The notes below the pieces were generated by a model that had not been told where the DNA came from, ran no database searches, and worked only from the letters and a program-made list of their open reading frames with translations. Source: Tridacna crocea (Eukaryota; Mollusca; Bivalvia; Cardiida; Cardiidae). Taken from it: 64,000 bases of DNA. The stretch is taken from contig OX031058.1 of assembly GCA_943736015.1 (NCBI GenBank), positions 19,369,001 to 19,433,000 of the forward strand, read 5' to 3'. The position numbers and the translations under genes were made by a program. Shown in pieces: positions 31,957 through 41,672 of the stretch (position 1 is the stretch's first letter; every line of letters begins with the position of its first letter).

Positions 31957-33290
31957 ATAATACCCACGTAGCATGAAAATGATATAACAGAGACACTACA
32001 AAATCTGTATGCTCCTCAGTTAAAAGTGATATAAAATCTGGTAAAGGCGCACCAAAAACAAGAAGAATGCTGGTTTTAGTTAAATCACATGAAATTCTGA
32101 TGTAGTCACTTACACGTGAACCATATCATGGCAAAAACATGTAGAAAAGTTTTTTTCTCTAATTTCTTTTGTTGAATAGCAATGCAAGAGATCATGTAGA
32201 GCTATAATACTATATGGTTGTCCACATTTCATAAACAAAGTACATTCATTATTGCGCCCAAGGATTGAAATGATTTCTACAGCTATATTACAACATGTGC
32301 GATACCTAAAATTACATCTACTTATGTACCAAAATTTACTTTCACAAAAAGTAGGATGAAGTGGGGCAAAAGCTTTTAATTAAAGATTTTCATTGATATT
32401 CATATACCACATACCGATAGAATTATGTATCAACTTGCTTCCTCACTGTTTTTATTTTCAACATGAACAATCTGAAGGCTGATCCGAGACGACACTCTAC
32501 GCACTTGTCCAAATTCCATGTTCGTATGTTGCAAGCCAAAATGTCTGGTATACGGGTGGTTCTTTCAAATTGCCGTACATTTTTACGCGCGATGGACGAG
32601 AACGTGGAAGGGAGGTAACTCAAACGATACTCTTACAACTTGAACACTTTGATACTCAAGCTTCAGACATTCATGATAGATCTCTGATATGAAAATACTG
32701 ATATTGAACCAGACTACTGTAACTCGCCTGCAGCAAGTAGCGTTGACAGAACAGACCGAGAAATGGAGCAGCGGTGGTTGTTTAGGTTTATTAGAAAAAA
32801 AGATTTGTCTTTCATACTATAAAGTTCAGTGCAATGCTCTCCTTCGCTCAAGTTTTTATCCAATCTTATTCTTTTCTCAAGTAATTCTGTTTCAATGTCC
32901 CCGATGGAGAACGCTCATGTCCGTCTTCTCCCAACCCAATATGTCTACCATGCCCTGATCTTCAGGGCTTACATGAAGAAAAGCGGGTGGAAACCAGTAA
33001 AAGAAAATGCGTTTGACCGTTAAGGAAAAAGGAAACTCGTGGATAGGTGCAAATTGTAGCCGTCTTATAACGGAAAATCACGTTAAGCACAAGCAATCAC
33101 ACTAAGTTCCTGTATCTTTGGCTATGACACCCGTTACAACTCGGTAGATTCACGTATGAAATTGATGAGCAGAATGGTGCGACGAGTATTCAGAAACAGT
33201 TACACAAAAACTTGCCTTTAACTCCTTGCCCTGTGAAACAAATTCTCAACAGACAACCGCGGATACATATTTTGTAAGATAAGCACAAAT
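31957..33290. other. Unassigned region
   Basis: 1.3 kb free of the window's repeat families. Short frames (66, 89 and 64 codons) at 32423-33023 are not recognised. A GC-richer patch at 32440-32640 could be an exon or regulatory DNA, but I see no codon or splice support. Confidence 0.45.
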
Positions 33291-33323
33291 TAACTTAACG
33301 TCAGGTCCATGGACATTCACACA

Positions 33324-33392
33324 TGAAAGCATTGTAGCCAAAAGATAAATTGCTCGTTTCGAGCAATTTCTTCTTTTGCCAAAACGTTTTCA
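33324..33392. repeat. Subfamily D palindrome
   Basis: GAAAGCATTGTAGCCAAAAG, then AAATTGCTCG-TTT-CGAGCAATTT and TTTTGCCAAAACGTTTTC. The perfect tip is the D type (GCTCG) rather than the A type (GCTGG). Termini are not recognisable. Confidence 0.8.
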
Positions 33393-33689
33393 ATAAACAA
33401 ATGGTCGACCTCAAGATTATAAAAAAAATTCGTCTTCCAATGATAAAAGCGCTAATGATGAGGGGGTGATAAATGAGGAGGGTGCAAGATCCAAAACCGT
33501 GACACCATAAATTCATTTAAACATTACACTTTTATCGCAAATACTCTTTTCAACTGCCGACCAAAACATTAATTTGAGACTAACTACAGTAGCTTCCCGT
33601 TTGAGAATCGTGTTGTGAATATTGTACCCTTCCGGCGGGAGACTGGAATGTAGACTCTGGCTGAGAAGAATTTAATTAATGCATTTTCA

Positions 33690-33800
33690 TAAGGTTTGCA
33701 GCACGCGAAATAGAGCATTCGGACATTTGCGTAAAGTGTCGTCTCGGATCAGCCTGCGCAGTCCGCGCAGGCTAAACCGAGACGGCACTTTAGGACTGAA
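33690..33800. repeat. Family C palindrome, copy 2
   Basis: GTTTGCAGCACGCGAAATAG, GCGTAAAGTGTCGTCTCGGA / TCAGCCTGCGCAGTCCGCGC / AGGCTAAACCGAGACGGCAC: well-preserved arms. Confidence 0.88.
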
Positions 33801-33849
33801 TTAGATTTGGTGCTCCAGCAGACTTGTGCAATACAGAAAATGAAATAAA

Positions 33850-33965
33850 AAACGGAAGCATCGTTTCGGATTAGCCTACGCGGACTGCGCAGGCCGATCT
33901 GAAAACTTGTGAAAAGACACTTTACGCAAATTTTCGAATATCCCTTTTCGTGTGTCGCAGGCCGG
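33850..33965. repeat. Family C palindrome, copy 3 (opposite orientation)
   Basis: CGGATTAGCCTACGCGGACT / GCGCAGGCCGATCTGAAAAC and AAAGACACTTTACGCAAATT / TTCGAATATCCC / GTGTCGCAGGCC. The loop reads GGACT, so it is inverted relative to copy 2. Confidence 0.78.
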
Positions 33966-34161
33966 ATTATGATACCAAGGGAGTCATCACATATTTTCGG
34001 ATCGATAAACTCCATCCTGTATAACAACCGATTGAATAATAAAGTATGTCGGTCCTTTGACATGAAAAAAAAAAAACCCACACTCAGCCAAATGCAACAA
34101 GTTTGATACAGATCAACCTGCGCGGACTGCGCATGCTGTGTCGATACTTCTTGCACATGCG
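33966..34161 (-). repeat. Family B, inverted
   Basis: CGATAAACTCCATCCTGTAT / AACAACCGATTGAATAATAA, GTCGGTCCTTTGACATG, then GATCAACCTGCGCGGACTGC / GCATGCTG and CGATACTTCTTGCACATGCG. B reversed, ending at the A element. Confidence 0.7.
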
Positions 34162-34271
34162 TTAACTGTTGACCAAACGAAAAAATGTTAGACTGGTCCA
34201 TATTGAAAGCATTTAAAGACGACAATATAAGTTTGAGTTACTCAGAAATTGAAATTTGACTTTGGAAGAGT
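34162..34271 (-). mobile_element. Family A left half
   Basis: TTAACTGTTGACCAAACGAA, GACTGGTCCATATTGAAAGC and TTTGGAAGAGTA. It ends before the palindrome. Confidence 0.75.
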
Positions 34272-34440
34272 ACCTATAGTCAGTCATATGCTAAGCAAAA
34301 TGGATTGGATGGGTCCATAATTAATTGATGAATTGCTTGGAATTAACAGATGAATTGCTCGGTAGAATTCATCATGGAGATACAGTAAAGCTCGTTTTGC
34401 TGGAGCGCCACTAATTATTTTAAATATGGTCTGTCACTAC
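34272..34440 (+). repeat. Family B right flank
   Basis: CTAAGCAAAATGGATTGGAT / GGGTCCATAATTAATTG, AATTCATCATGGAGATACAG / TAAAGCTC matches the B right side. With 33966-34161 it forms the second B-A-B arrangement. Confidence 0.6.
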
Positions 34441-34942
34441 CAAATGAATGAGGTGGTATTGTCGAAATAAAATAAAGATACCCGAAAATAGAAATATTTT
34501 CCGTGACTCATGCCCTTATTTTCATGATAGATAATAAAGTCATTATGTGCAATGTGACTTTGCGTCTTCACTATCCACAAAGCACATTATAACGTTATTA
34601 ATGGATTCCCGTAACTCGTCAAAAAACTCGCGTAGTATTTTTCACCATCGTGGGAAGGGTCCGACAAATATACCTTACAGTTGACCCTAGATATCTTGGG
34701 TAACTATGGTGTTTAAGTATGTTGCAATTACGGCCGAAGGCTTATCAGCTCACTAAATCCGCTTATTATCTAAATGTTGGCAGTGCTTTTGGTATGTTCA
34801 AAAAACTTTCACAGAAAAAATAGAGCGACTGGTTTTCATCTGGAGTTATCTTTATACCCTGATAGTTACACATTACCTCCAGAGAAATTTGCGATGAGCC
34901 ATAGAAGGCCACTTTTAAACAGCAAGTCAGTAACGATGTTAT
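34441..34942. other. No recognised feature
   Basis: An 89-codon frame (34774-35043) runs into the next A element. Nothing else seen. Confidence 0.5.
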
Positions 34943-35171
34943 TTATTTCTTTACCACACGACAAAATTTTAGACTGGTCCAAATTGAAAGCATTTGCAGA
35001 CGACAAAATAAAGGTGACTGAAAAATTGAAATTTGTTCTTTGAAGGGTAGAAAACACTGCGGGAAAAGGAGAAAATGATGGTTACCAGCATTTTCTTCTT
35101 TTCCTACAGTGTTTTCAAAAGACTTCTTTCTCAGGGACGTCAAAAGTAGGGATTGTGTGGTAATGGGTTAA
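34943..35171 (-). mobile_element. Family A element, full length, mirrored palindrome change
   Basis: 229 bp ending GTGTGGTAATGGGTTAA; the left TTAA is degenerate. The left arm reads AACACTGCGG and the right CTACAGTGTT, so C35057 pairs with G35109 where the consensus has T and A. Confidence 0.92.
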
Positions 35172-35242
35172 TAAACCGTGCATAGCTTTTTCGGGTCCGT
35201 TCATAGAACCACCACAGCCCTAATACATAATTAGAACAGTAC

Positions 35243-35431
35243 AGAGCCGCAGATAGAGGGAGTGATTTTGATTTTAAGATTGAAAATATAATTTTTTGTC
35301 TATGAAACCCTATGTTATGGGTACTCATTACAATCGTCTCACGGAGACGATTCTAATGAGCACCCACAACATAGGGTTTGGAAGAGAAATACTGGGTTTC
35401 GAATACCATCACTTCGTCTTCTCCGGATCTC
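35243..35431. mobile_element. Family H foldback element, copy 1
   Basis: GAGCCGCAGATAGAGGGAGT ... AAACCCTATGTTATGGGTAC / TCATTACAATCGTCTC, mirrored as GAGACGATTCTAATGAGCAC / CCACAACATAGGGTTT. The ends are loosely mirrored (CACTTCGTCTTCTCCGGATC). The 70-codon frame is inside it. Confidence 0.8.
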
Positions 35432-36079
35432 AGAGGACAGTTTATGCGATAGAAGAGCCAGTGTTCTGGCAAAAGTTTAAGCGTAGGTGTGGTCGAAGAA
35501 ACCCCTGAAAACATTCATAGACGCAAATCGTCGCTTTCATAGAACCGTAATACTAAAGAAGATGAACTTGTTACATTATGTCTTCACCTATTATTAAATG
35601 GACATGAAAGTATAGAATTATTTAAGAATTTAATCAAGGTTGAATGATCAGACACGCCCACCGCACACACAAGTTTTCCTTTTGCCATTGTACTATAATA
35701 TGTATTCACGAGTAAATAGAACATTATTCCATAAAAGTGACAAATCATATTTTAGAACAAGACATTTGCCGGAAAGAAAATCTGGATAGCAGAACTTGAG
35801 AACAGAACATAGCATCTTAGGTCGATAAAGATGGAAAATTGCTGACAACGCAATTATCATCATCCTGTAGATCTAGTATTCTGAAAAATATCCGCTGACG
35901 TTTTTCCTAATGTAAATTGATAAGGATAAAGTACTGATAATATTTAGATATTAAGGTTGTAATCACCAGTTCATAACAAACGGATTTAAACTGATGGTTA
36001 GCAATTGTTCGAAAAGTGACGTAAAGGATCTCAGCCCTTGCAGAGAAAAAGCAAAGGTTCGTTTAGAATTGGGGTTAAA
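35432..36079. other. No recognised feature
   Basis: AT-rich, nothing recognised. Confidence 0.5.
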
Positions 36080-36292
36080 TTAACCCATTTACAAAACAAA
36101 TTCGTGTTTTACCTATCCTGGGGAAGAATATAGAACAGTTGCTACAAAAGTAGATGCTGGCAGCCAGTATTTTCTCCTTTACCTACAATGTTTTTCATAC
36201 TCTAATTTAACCATGTAAGCCGCATTTTATTTGTGGTCTACTATTATTATCAACATGGGAGAGTCTAAATTTTGCCGTCTGATAAATAGTGA
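36080..36292 (+). mobile_element. Family A element, diverged
   Basis: TTAACCCATTTACAAAACAA, TAGATGCTGGCAGCCAGTAT / TTTCTCC, TATTTGTGGTCTACTATTAT and GAGTCTAAATTTTGCCGTCT / GATAAATAGTG in plus order. Confidence 0.75.
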
Positions 36293-36419
36293 AGGGACCA
36301 AAAATTCAGAATAATTATGTGTGATAACACAGCAATGACAATCTTCCACGGTGACAATCAAATCGAAAGTGAAAGTAAGCCATTGTGATGTGCATTAATT
36401 TTGTTTACACCTGTCAGTC

Positions 36420-36823
36420 ATTGGACACACTGGTGGGAGGAGCTTAGTAATATTGACAGTAGATGTTATGATGGATAAAATTCCAATTTTTACCAATTGT
36501 GTGAGATAAAAACTATTCCAATTGTTTGAATAACGTTCAAATAGCATGCTTTACGAATCCTGTATCAAACAGATTACACTTTTGTCATCCGACATCGGAA
36601 AAATACCGGGGTTGCTGTGAACAAGGGACTACTTTCTATGATAGCGAGGTGTTTTAGTCACTCCGCGCTGATAGTAGGCGTTCATTCGAAAAACGTGGAT
36701 TGTAGAGGGACGATTCGCGAGTCAGTGAACGTCGAATTTTTAATGTGGATAATTTTAAAAAGCGATGCATTCGTGTTCTAGTAACCATATATTGTGAATC
36801 AGTTTAACTCGAACGGATTAAAA
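36420..36823 (+). promoter_or_regulatory. Possible promoter and 5' UTR
   Basis: A 400-bp patch free of repeat families, somewhat richer in CpG (CACTCCGCGCTGATAG, GGGACGATTCGCGAG), lies directly before the candidate start codon. No initiator or polyadenylation signal can be fixed by eye. Inference only. Confidence 0.2.
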
Positions 36824-36863
36824 ATGAATTTTGTGATCGGAAAATTAATTGTGATTGTTTGTG
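36824..36863 (+). CDS. Possible first exon encoding a signal-peptide start
   Basis: ATG at 36824 opens MNFVIGKLIVIVC. This is a short N-terminus, one Lys and a hydrophobic run, as in a secreted or membrane protein. The next bases read G|GTAGGTAT, so a splice donor could follow 36863 and leave a phase-1 exon. AAAATG gives an acceptable start context, and the upstream sequence is one of few repeat-free stretches. No following exon can be proven in the window. It could be chance, and transcript evidence would decide. Confidence 0.22.
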
Positions 36864-37207
36864 GTAGGTATAATTATATATTTTTCTAAATTTGATTTGC
36901 AAACATTAGCACGTGCAACAAGTCGTCTGCAAATGAACATGCTGAATAAGTGATTATTTTCAACTTTTAATTGCTTTTAAATGGGTCTTTTTATATAATT
37001 CAAACGCGCGAGGTGTGCGAAAGATGCAACTGACTTAATGTTTTCGATATTCACAGCACATTAAGCTAATAATTATGCGAAAGCTGCCGTGTCAGGCAGG
37101 GATAGTACCTTTGGTGCGATGTTTGTACATGTTTTTACATCAAGTAATCTTAACTATTATCTTGCTAAATAATTAAAAAAAAAACAACAGATTCTCAATT
37201 TGACAGT
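36864..37207. other. No recognised feature (intron if the exon is real)
   Basis: AT-rich; AAGTCGTCTGCAAATGAAC at 36919-36937 echoes the A word GTCGTCTGCAAATGC. An A9 run lies near 37173. Confidence 0.45.
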
Positions 37208-37436
37208 CTAACCCATTACCAAACGGCAATATTTTAGACTGGTCCAAATTGAAAGCATTTGCAGACGACAATATAAAAGTGACTGAAAATTTGAAATTTG
37301 TTTTGTGAAGTGCAGAAAACATTGTGGGAAAAGGAGAAAATGCTGGTTACCAGCATTTTCTCCTTTTCCCACAATGTTTTCTAAAGGCTTCTTTCTCGGG
37401 GTCATCAAAAGTAGGGCCTGCGTGGTAATGGGATAA
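37208..37436 (-). mobile_element. Family A element, full length, perfect palindrome
   Basis: 229 bp, CTAACCCATTACCAAACGGC to GTGGTAATGGGATAA. Arms AGAAAACATTGTGGGAAAAG ... mirrored without a mismatch around GGTTACC. Both outer TTAA motifs carry one substitution. Confidence 0.95.
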
Positions 37437-37488
37437 ACTCAAATACTGCTATTTCAAAGTTATGTTTTGAGGAATAGTATATCCTAAT

Positions 37489-37554
37489 CTGACAGTGTAG
37501 ATCCAAGATCAGAATGCACGTTCTGTGCAGTCTGATCTTGATCTACCCTGTTTG
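37489..37554. repeat. Family F palindrome
   Basis: GACAGTGTAGATCCAAGATC / AGAATGCACGTTCTGTGCAG / TCTGATCTTGATCTACCCTG: long paired arms. Confidence 0.88.
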
Positions 37555-37986
37555 CCATAGGTCAGTGTGTTGCACTTAGCAGTCTAAGGGTTATGATTAT
37601 GAAAATGCAGAAGTGGATTTAGCTGTCAACATCAAAAACTTTACAATGTGTGTATTCAGCTACTAAAATGATGAGTTAATTTCTCTATTTGCCGTGATGT
37701 TTCTGAATGCCGTCAAAGGCAGAACGATATTTCTGGATTTGACTAGATGAACCATAATGGGCTTTCCCTATAGTTTTCTGTAAAGGAAATAGATCAAGGC
37801 ATTGTTGGTCAGACAAAACTGGAAGGAATTTAAGACTGCTTTTGTCAATATTTTGCAAACTATTAGTGTTAACTTTGATCATGCTATGTATAGCCTGATC
37901 TTGATCTGTGCTATTTTCAAAACAAATGATGTTGCACTCACAGTATCCAAGGTCATTGACCCATATGAACTTGTATTTTGGTACCC
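37555..37986. other. Unassigned region
   Basis: TATAGCCTGATCTTGATCTG (37889-37908) is another F half. Two short opposing frames have no recognisable homology. Confidence 0.45.
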
Positions 37987-38264
37987 AGTGTAGATTAAAA
38001 TCAGACTGTATAGGTGCAGTCTAATCTTGATCTTCACTGTCATTCTTTTGTTTCATACTTATATTGGAAAAACAACATAGCAATAGTAAGATTTTGGCTG
38101 TATTTTCCATATGTGAAAATATTCAAGTGTAGATTAAGATCAGACTGTATAGGTGCAGTCTAATCTTGATCTTCACTGTCATTCTTTTGTCTCATACTTA
38201 TATTGGAAAAACAACATAGCAATAGTAAGATTTTGGCTGTATTTTCCATATGTGAAAATATTCA
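37987..38264. repeat. 139-bp tandem duplication carrying F palindromes
   Basis: AGTGTAGATTAAAATCAGAC at 37987 recurs at 38126 as AGTGTAGATTAAGATCAGAC. The whole 139-bp unit is repeated with only a few differences. It contains the shortened F hairpin (core TGTATAGGTGCA) and ATTTTGGCTGTATTTTCCAT. Confidence 0.93.
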
Positions 38265-38289
38265 TTTAGTTTAGATTTTTCTCTAAGGG

Positions 38290-38420
38290 TAAGATCGTTA
38301 GCAGTCAATGAAATTTTAGACTCACTGAAAATGAAAGCTTTTGCAGACAACAAGGCAATTGAGGTAGCTTCTTGAAATGGGTTATGAAGATTGCGAGAAG
38401 AGGAGAAAATGGTGGTCAAC
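38290..38420 (-). mobile_element. Family A left half, degenerate
   Basis: AAATTTTAGACTCACTGAAA, AAGCTTTTGCAGACAACAAG, ATTGCGAGAAGAGGAGAAAA / TGGTGGTCAAC. It stops after the palindrome's first arm. Confidence 0.6.
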
Positions 38421-38436
38421 GACAATATTTTAACCA

Positions 38437-38664
38437 TTAATCCTTTAGCACACAATCTTGACTTTTGACGACTCTGAGAAAGAAGCCTTTAGAAAAACAT
38501 TGAAGGAAAAATAAATTGCTGATAATCAGCATTTTCTCGTTTTTCCCGAATGTTTTCTAGTCTTCACAAAACAAATTTCAAATTTTCAGTCACTTTTATT
38601 TTGTCGTCTGCAAATACTTTCATTGCGGCCAAGCCTAAAATTTTGGTGTTTGGTGATGAGTTTA
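38437..38664 (+). mobile_element. Family A element, full length
   Basis: TTAATCCTTTAGCACACAAT to GTTTGGTGATGAGTTTA, 228 bp. Palindrome tip GCTGATAATCAGC is symmetric but differs from the usual GCTGGTAACCAGC. Confidence 0.88.
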
Positions 38665-38679
38665 CTTGTGCCGCTGATG

Positions 38680-38890
38680 AGTTACTTGTGCCGCAAGTGG
38701 AGAAAATTGTCATAGAAAGGGTTGAAAACATAGTTACCAGCATTTTCTCCTTTTCCGACAATGTTTTCTAAAGGCTTCTTTCTCAAGGTCGTCAAAAGTA
38801 AGGATTGTGTGGAAACCAGCATTTTCTTTTTTCCACAATATTTCCTACGGAGGGTTTTGAGAACTCAGGACTGTATGGTAAAGATTTGAA
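38680..38890 (-). mobile_element. Two fused A fragments
   Basis: GGTTGAAAACATAGTTACCA / GCATTTTCTCC ... GGATTGTGTGG lacks most of the left arm. It runs straight into CCAGCATTTTCTTTTTTCC / ACAATATTTCC ... CTGTATGGTAAAG, the right half of another copy. Confidence 0.7.
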
Positions 38891-39001
38891 TTGAAGGCTT
38901 TCTAATTTAGAGTCATTAATCCTTTCCTGTAGGATAGATTTAAGATACTTGCAGATTAAATTTGGTTGTTGAAGAAGTTCAACGACGGTAGAAACCATAG
39001 T

Positions 39002-39230
39002 TTAACCCTTTATTCCATAGATACTCATTTCTACACATTGCTTGTAGGAGCCTTTGGAAAACATTGTGGCAAAAGGTGAAAGTGCTCGTCACGAACAATT
39101 TCATATTTTGTCACAGTGTTTTCTATGTTATCAAAAGGTGTCATATACTCATAAAAAACGGTTTCATCCTTGCTGTTATTGAAGGTCAATAAAAGATACC
39201 ATAGAAATGCCTTATGGGGTAGAGGGTTAA
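39002..39230 (+). mobile_element. Subfamily D element, full length
   Basis: 229 bp, TTAACCCTTTATTCCATAG to TAGAGGGTTAA. ACATTGTGGCAAAAGG, tip GTGCTCGTCACGAAC, then GTCACAGTGTTTTC. It shares length, end motifs and outer arms with A but differs in the inner sequence and tip. A sister copy is at 49746. Confidence 0.85.
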
Positions 39231-39333
39231 AAGAAAGAATTTGTTACTAGCAGTATTTTCTTTTAACCCAACTTTGTGTTAAGCTTTCTTTCCAAGGATT
39301 ATTTCAATTTCTGGTCGTTTGGTAAAGGGTTAA
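39231..39333 (+). mobile_element. Family A right fragment
   Basis: TTACTAGCAGTATTTTCTTT then CTGGTCGTTTGGTAAAGGGT / TAA. It starts in the palindrome and directly follows the D element. Confidence 0.6.
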
Positions 39334-39383
39334 TTTAACTCAATCTTAATTCTTTATGAAGCTATGTTAATGTACATAATGAT

Positions 39384-39588
39384 AGACCTTTACCACACAG
39401 TGCCAAGTTTTTAATGACCCTGGGAAAGAATTCTTGTGAAAACATTGCAGGAAAAGGAGAAAATGCTGGTAACCAGCATTTTCTCCTTTCCCTACCATGT
39501 TTTGTATCCTATCAAAGAAATATTCCACTGTTTGAGCCACATTAAAATTGCTGTCTGCAAATGCTCTCAATTTGGAAAAACCTTTAAC
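39384..39588 (+). mobile_element. Family A element, right end cut
   Basis: GACCTTTACCACACAGTGCC, palindrome with GGAAAAGGAGAAAATGCTGG mirrored, AAATTGCTGTCTGCAAATGC / TCTCAATTTGG. It then breaks into the next copy before reaching its own right terminus. Confidence 0.85.
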
Positions 39589-39593
39589 CCATT

Positions 39594-39812
39594 ACCACAC
39601 AATGCCTACTTTTGATGCCCCTGAGAAAGAAGCCTTTTGAAAACACTGTGGGAAAAGGAGAAAATGCTGGTAACCAGCATTTCCTCCTTTTCCAACGGTG
39701 TTTTCTACCCTTCCCGGAACAAATTTTAATTTTTCAGTCACATTCATTTTGTCGTCTGCAAATGCTTTCGATTTAGACCAGTCTAAAATTTTGTTGTTGG
39801 GTAATGGGTTAA
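39594..39812 (+). mobile_element. Family A element, mirrored palindrome change
   Basis: TTAACCCATTACCACACAAT to TTGGGTAATGGGTTAA. Left arm AACACTGTGG, right arm CGGTGTTTTC, so C39646 pairs with G39698. The closing TTAA is shared with the next copy. Confidence 0.93.
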
Positions 39813-40021
39813 CCTGAATTACGAAACGACAAAATGTTAAGTTTGTCCAAATTGAAAGCACTGGCAATGGACAAAATAAAAGTTACTGAAAATTTGAAAT
39901 TTGTTTTGTGAAGGGTAGAAAACGTTGTGGGAGACCAGCATTTTCTCCTTTTCTGACAATGTTTTCGAAAGGCATCTTTCTCAGGGTTGTCAAAAGTAGG
40001 GATTGTATGGAAATGGGTTGA
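39809..40021 (-). mobile_element. Family A element, palindrome arm deletion
   Basis: TTAACCTGAATTACGAAACG to GTATGGAAATGGGTTGA. The left arm jumps from GTTGTGGGA to GACCAGCATTTTCTCC, losing GAAAAGGAGAAAATGCTGG-type sequence. Shares TTAA 39809-39812 with its neighbour in opposite orientation. Confidence 0.9.
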
Positions 40022-40070
40022 ATTTGGTTATTTACTAAGGAGGTAGATAGACTTGTTCTTATTGAAAGCA

Positions 40071-40300
40071 TTAACTCTTTACCACATAATCCCGACTTTT
40101 GACGACCCTGAGAAAGAAGCCTATAGAAAACATCGTGGGAAAAGAAGAAAATGCTGTTATACCAGCATTTTCTCCTTTTCCCACAATGTTTTCTTCCCTT
40201 CCTAAAGCAAATTTCAATTCTTTAGTCACATTTATTTTGTTGTCTGCAAATGCTTTCAATTTGGAACAATCTAAAATTTTGTTTCTTGGTAAAGAGTTTA
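40071..40300 (+). mobile_element. Family A element, full length
   Basis: TTAACTCTTTACCACATAAT to TTGGTAAAGAGTTTA, 230 bp. Palindrome nearly intact (tip GCTGTTATACCAGC). Confidence 0.93.
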
Positions 40301-40334
40301 AAGAAGTGTAAGAAACACGTAACATGACTGTAAA

Positions 40335-40470
40335 ACAAAATATGTTTTTGAAGGGTTAAAAGAATTATAAAAAAAAAGTAGAAAAAGCTTTTCTTTCATA
40401 CCACTATGTTTCTAAAACTCTTTTTCTATAGAGTGGGAAAAAAAATGAATTCTATCGTAAAGGGATATAA
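40335..40470 (-). mobile_element. Family A right half, degenerate
   Basis: AAGCTTTTCTTTCATACC, ACTATGTTTCTAAAACTC, CTATCGTAAAGGGATA in minus order. Confidence 0.45.
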
Positions 40471-40578
40471 GAGATGTAATCATTAACATTTTCTTTAGAT
40501 ATACGGATGCAATTATGCAGTTATGAAAATGTTAAGACATCTATTATTTTAATGCTAATTTCATACCATGTTCACTCG

Positions 40579-40862
40579 TTAACCCTTTCAGTACCAAATA
40601 AACCCATGTCGTCTTATTTCTGTCGCAAAAATATCACTGGCAGCAAAAGCAGCTGTCGTTGTGAAAGGGCTTTTAGATAACATTGTGGGAAAAGGAGAAA
40701 ATGATGATAATTGGCATTTTCTCCTTTTCCCACAATATTTTTTACCCTATGAAAGTTAGAAATCATCATTTTAACAAGATTTAATTTGCTGTCTGGAGTG
40801 TCTACAGATGCTTTGAATTTGTTCCTGTCCAAAAATTTGTTGCTTCAATGGTAAAGGGTTAA
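40579..40862 (+). mobile_element. Family A element with extra internal sequence
   Basis: TTAACCCTTTCAGTACCAAA to AATGGTAAAGGGTTAA, 284 bp. Palindrome tip ATGATGATAATTGGCAT is imperfect. About 50 bp extra compared with the 229-bp form, mainly in the left third. Confidence 0.85.
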
Positions 40863-40914
40863 CACACAACTTAATAAAAACTTGTCCGAATTGAAAGTAT
40901 TTGCAGATGATGAT
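40859..40914 (-). mobile_element. Family A left end fragment
   Basis: TTAACACACAACTTAATAAA, ACTTGTCCGAATTGAAAGTA / TTTGCAGATGATG. Truncated by the insertion or fusion of the following plus copy. Confidence 0.65.
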
Positions 40915-41142
40915 TTAACTCTATACCACACAGTCCAGACTTTTAACGACCCTATGAAAGAAGCCTTTTGAAAACATTGTGTGAAAAGGAGAAAATGCTG
41001 GTAACCAGCATTTTCTCCTTTTCCCACAATTTTTTCTACCCTTTCTAAACCAAATTTCAATTCTTCAGTCACATTTATTTTGTCATCTGCAAATGCTTTC
41101 AATTTGGATCCGAGTGTAAAATTTTGTTTGGTAATGAGTTAA
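40915..41142 (+). mobile_element. Family A element, full length
   Basis: 228 bp, TTAACTCTATACCACACAGT to GTTTGGTAATGAGTTAA. The palindrome is almost perfect (GTGTGAAAAGG / CCTTTTCCCAC). Confidence 0.94.
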
Positions 41143-41672
41143 ATGTGCTTAAAATGATGGAAATTTGTGTTTTATTGGTTGGAAAAGATTGATGGAAAAG
41201 GAGACAATGCTGGTTACCAGCATTTTTTCCTTTTTCCTACATTGTTTTAACAAGTTTACTTTCTCCGGGTTAGAGTTTTCTTTGTAAGTCAGTATTGTTC
41301 TGTAAGGAGTAAAAAATTTATACCAACAGAAAAATTTTAGTATGGTCCAAATAAAAAGTATCTCAGCAGACAAATTTTAAAGTTTCATCCATCGTAATAC
41401 TCATGATCGAATTCGGATCATAGACAGTGAAAAGTATTGTGGGAAAATGTGAAAAGCCCTGATTATAGGCACTTTATGTTTACCCAAAAGGTTTTTTAGA
41501 AGTCCTCTGACAAAATTTATTTTGCAAAAGTGATGGGATTTGCCTGGAAACCATTGTGGGAAAAAGAGAAAAACTAATGCTTGTTTCCAGCATCTTCATT
41601 TCCCTCAATGTTTGAAAAGGCATACTTTTCAGGTCAGCAAAAATCAGAATTGAATTACTAGTTAAAGGGGTA
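41143..41672 (-). mobile_element. Run of three degenerate A copies
   Basis: Palindrome remains at about 41187-41250 (GGAGACAATGCTGGTTACCA), 41432-41494 (TATTGTGGGAAAATGTG / ACCCAAAAGG) and 41550-41610 (CATTGTGGGAAAAAGAG / CCCTCAATG). GAAAAATTTTAGTATGGTCC at 41331 marks a left end. All are in minus order. Confidence 0.6.

Noticed and set aside
33749-34225. 158-codon minus-strand frame
   Set aside because: It spans C, B and A palindromes. The frame is made of inverted repeat sequence (for example RSPRRLI from the hairpin).
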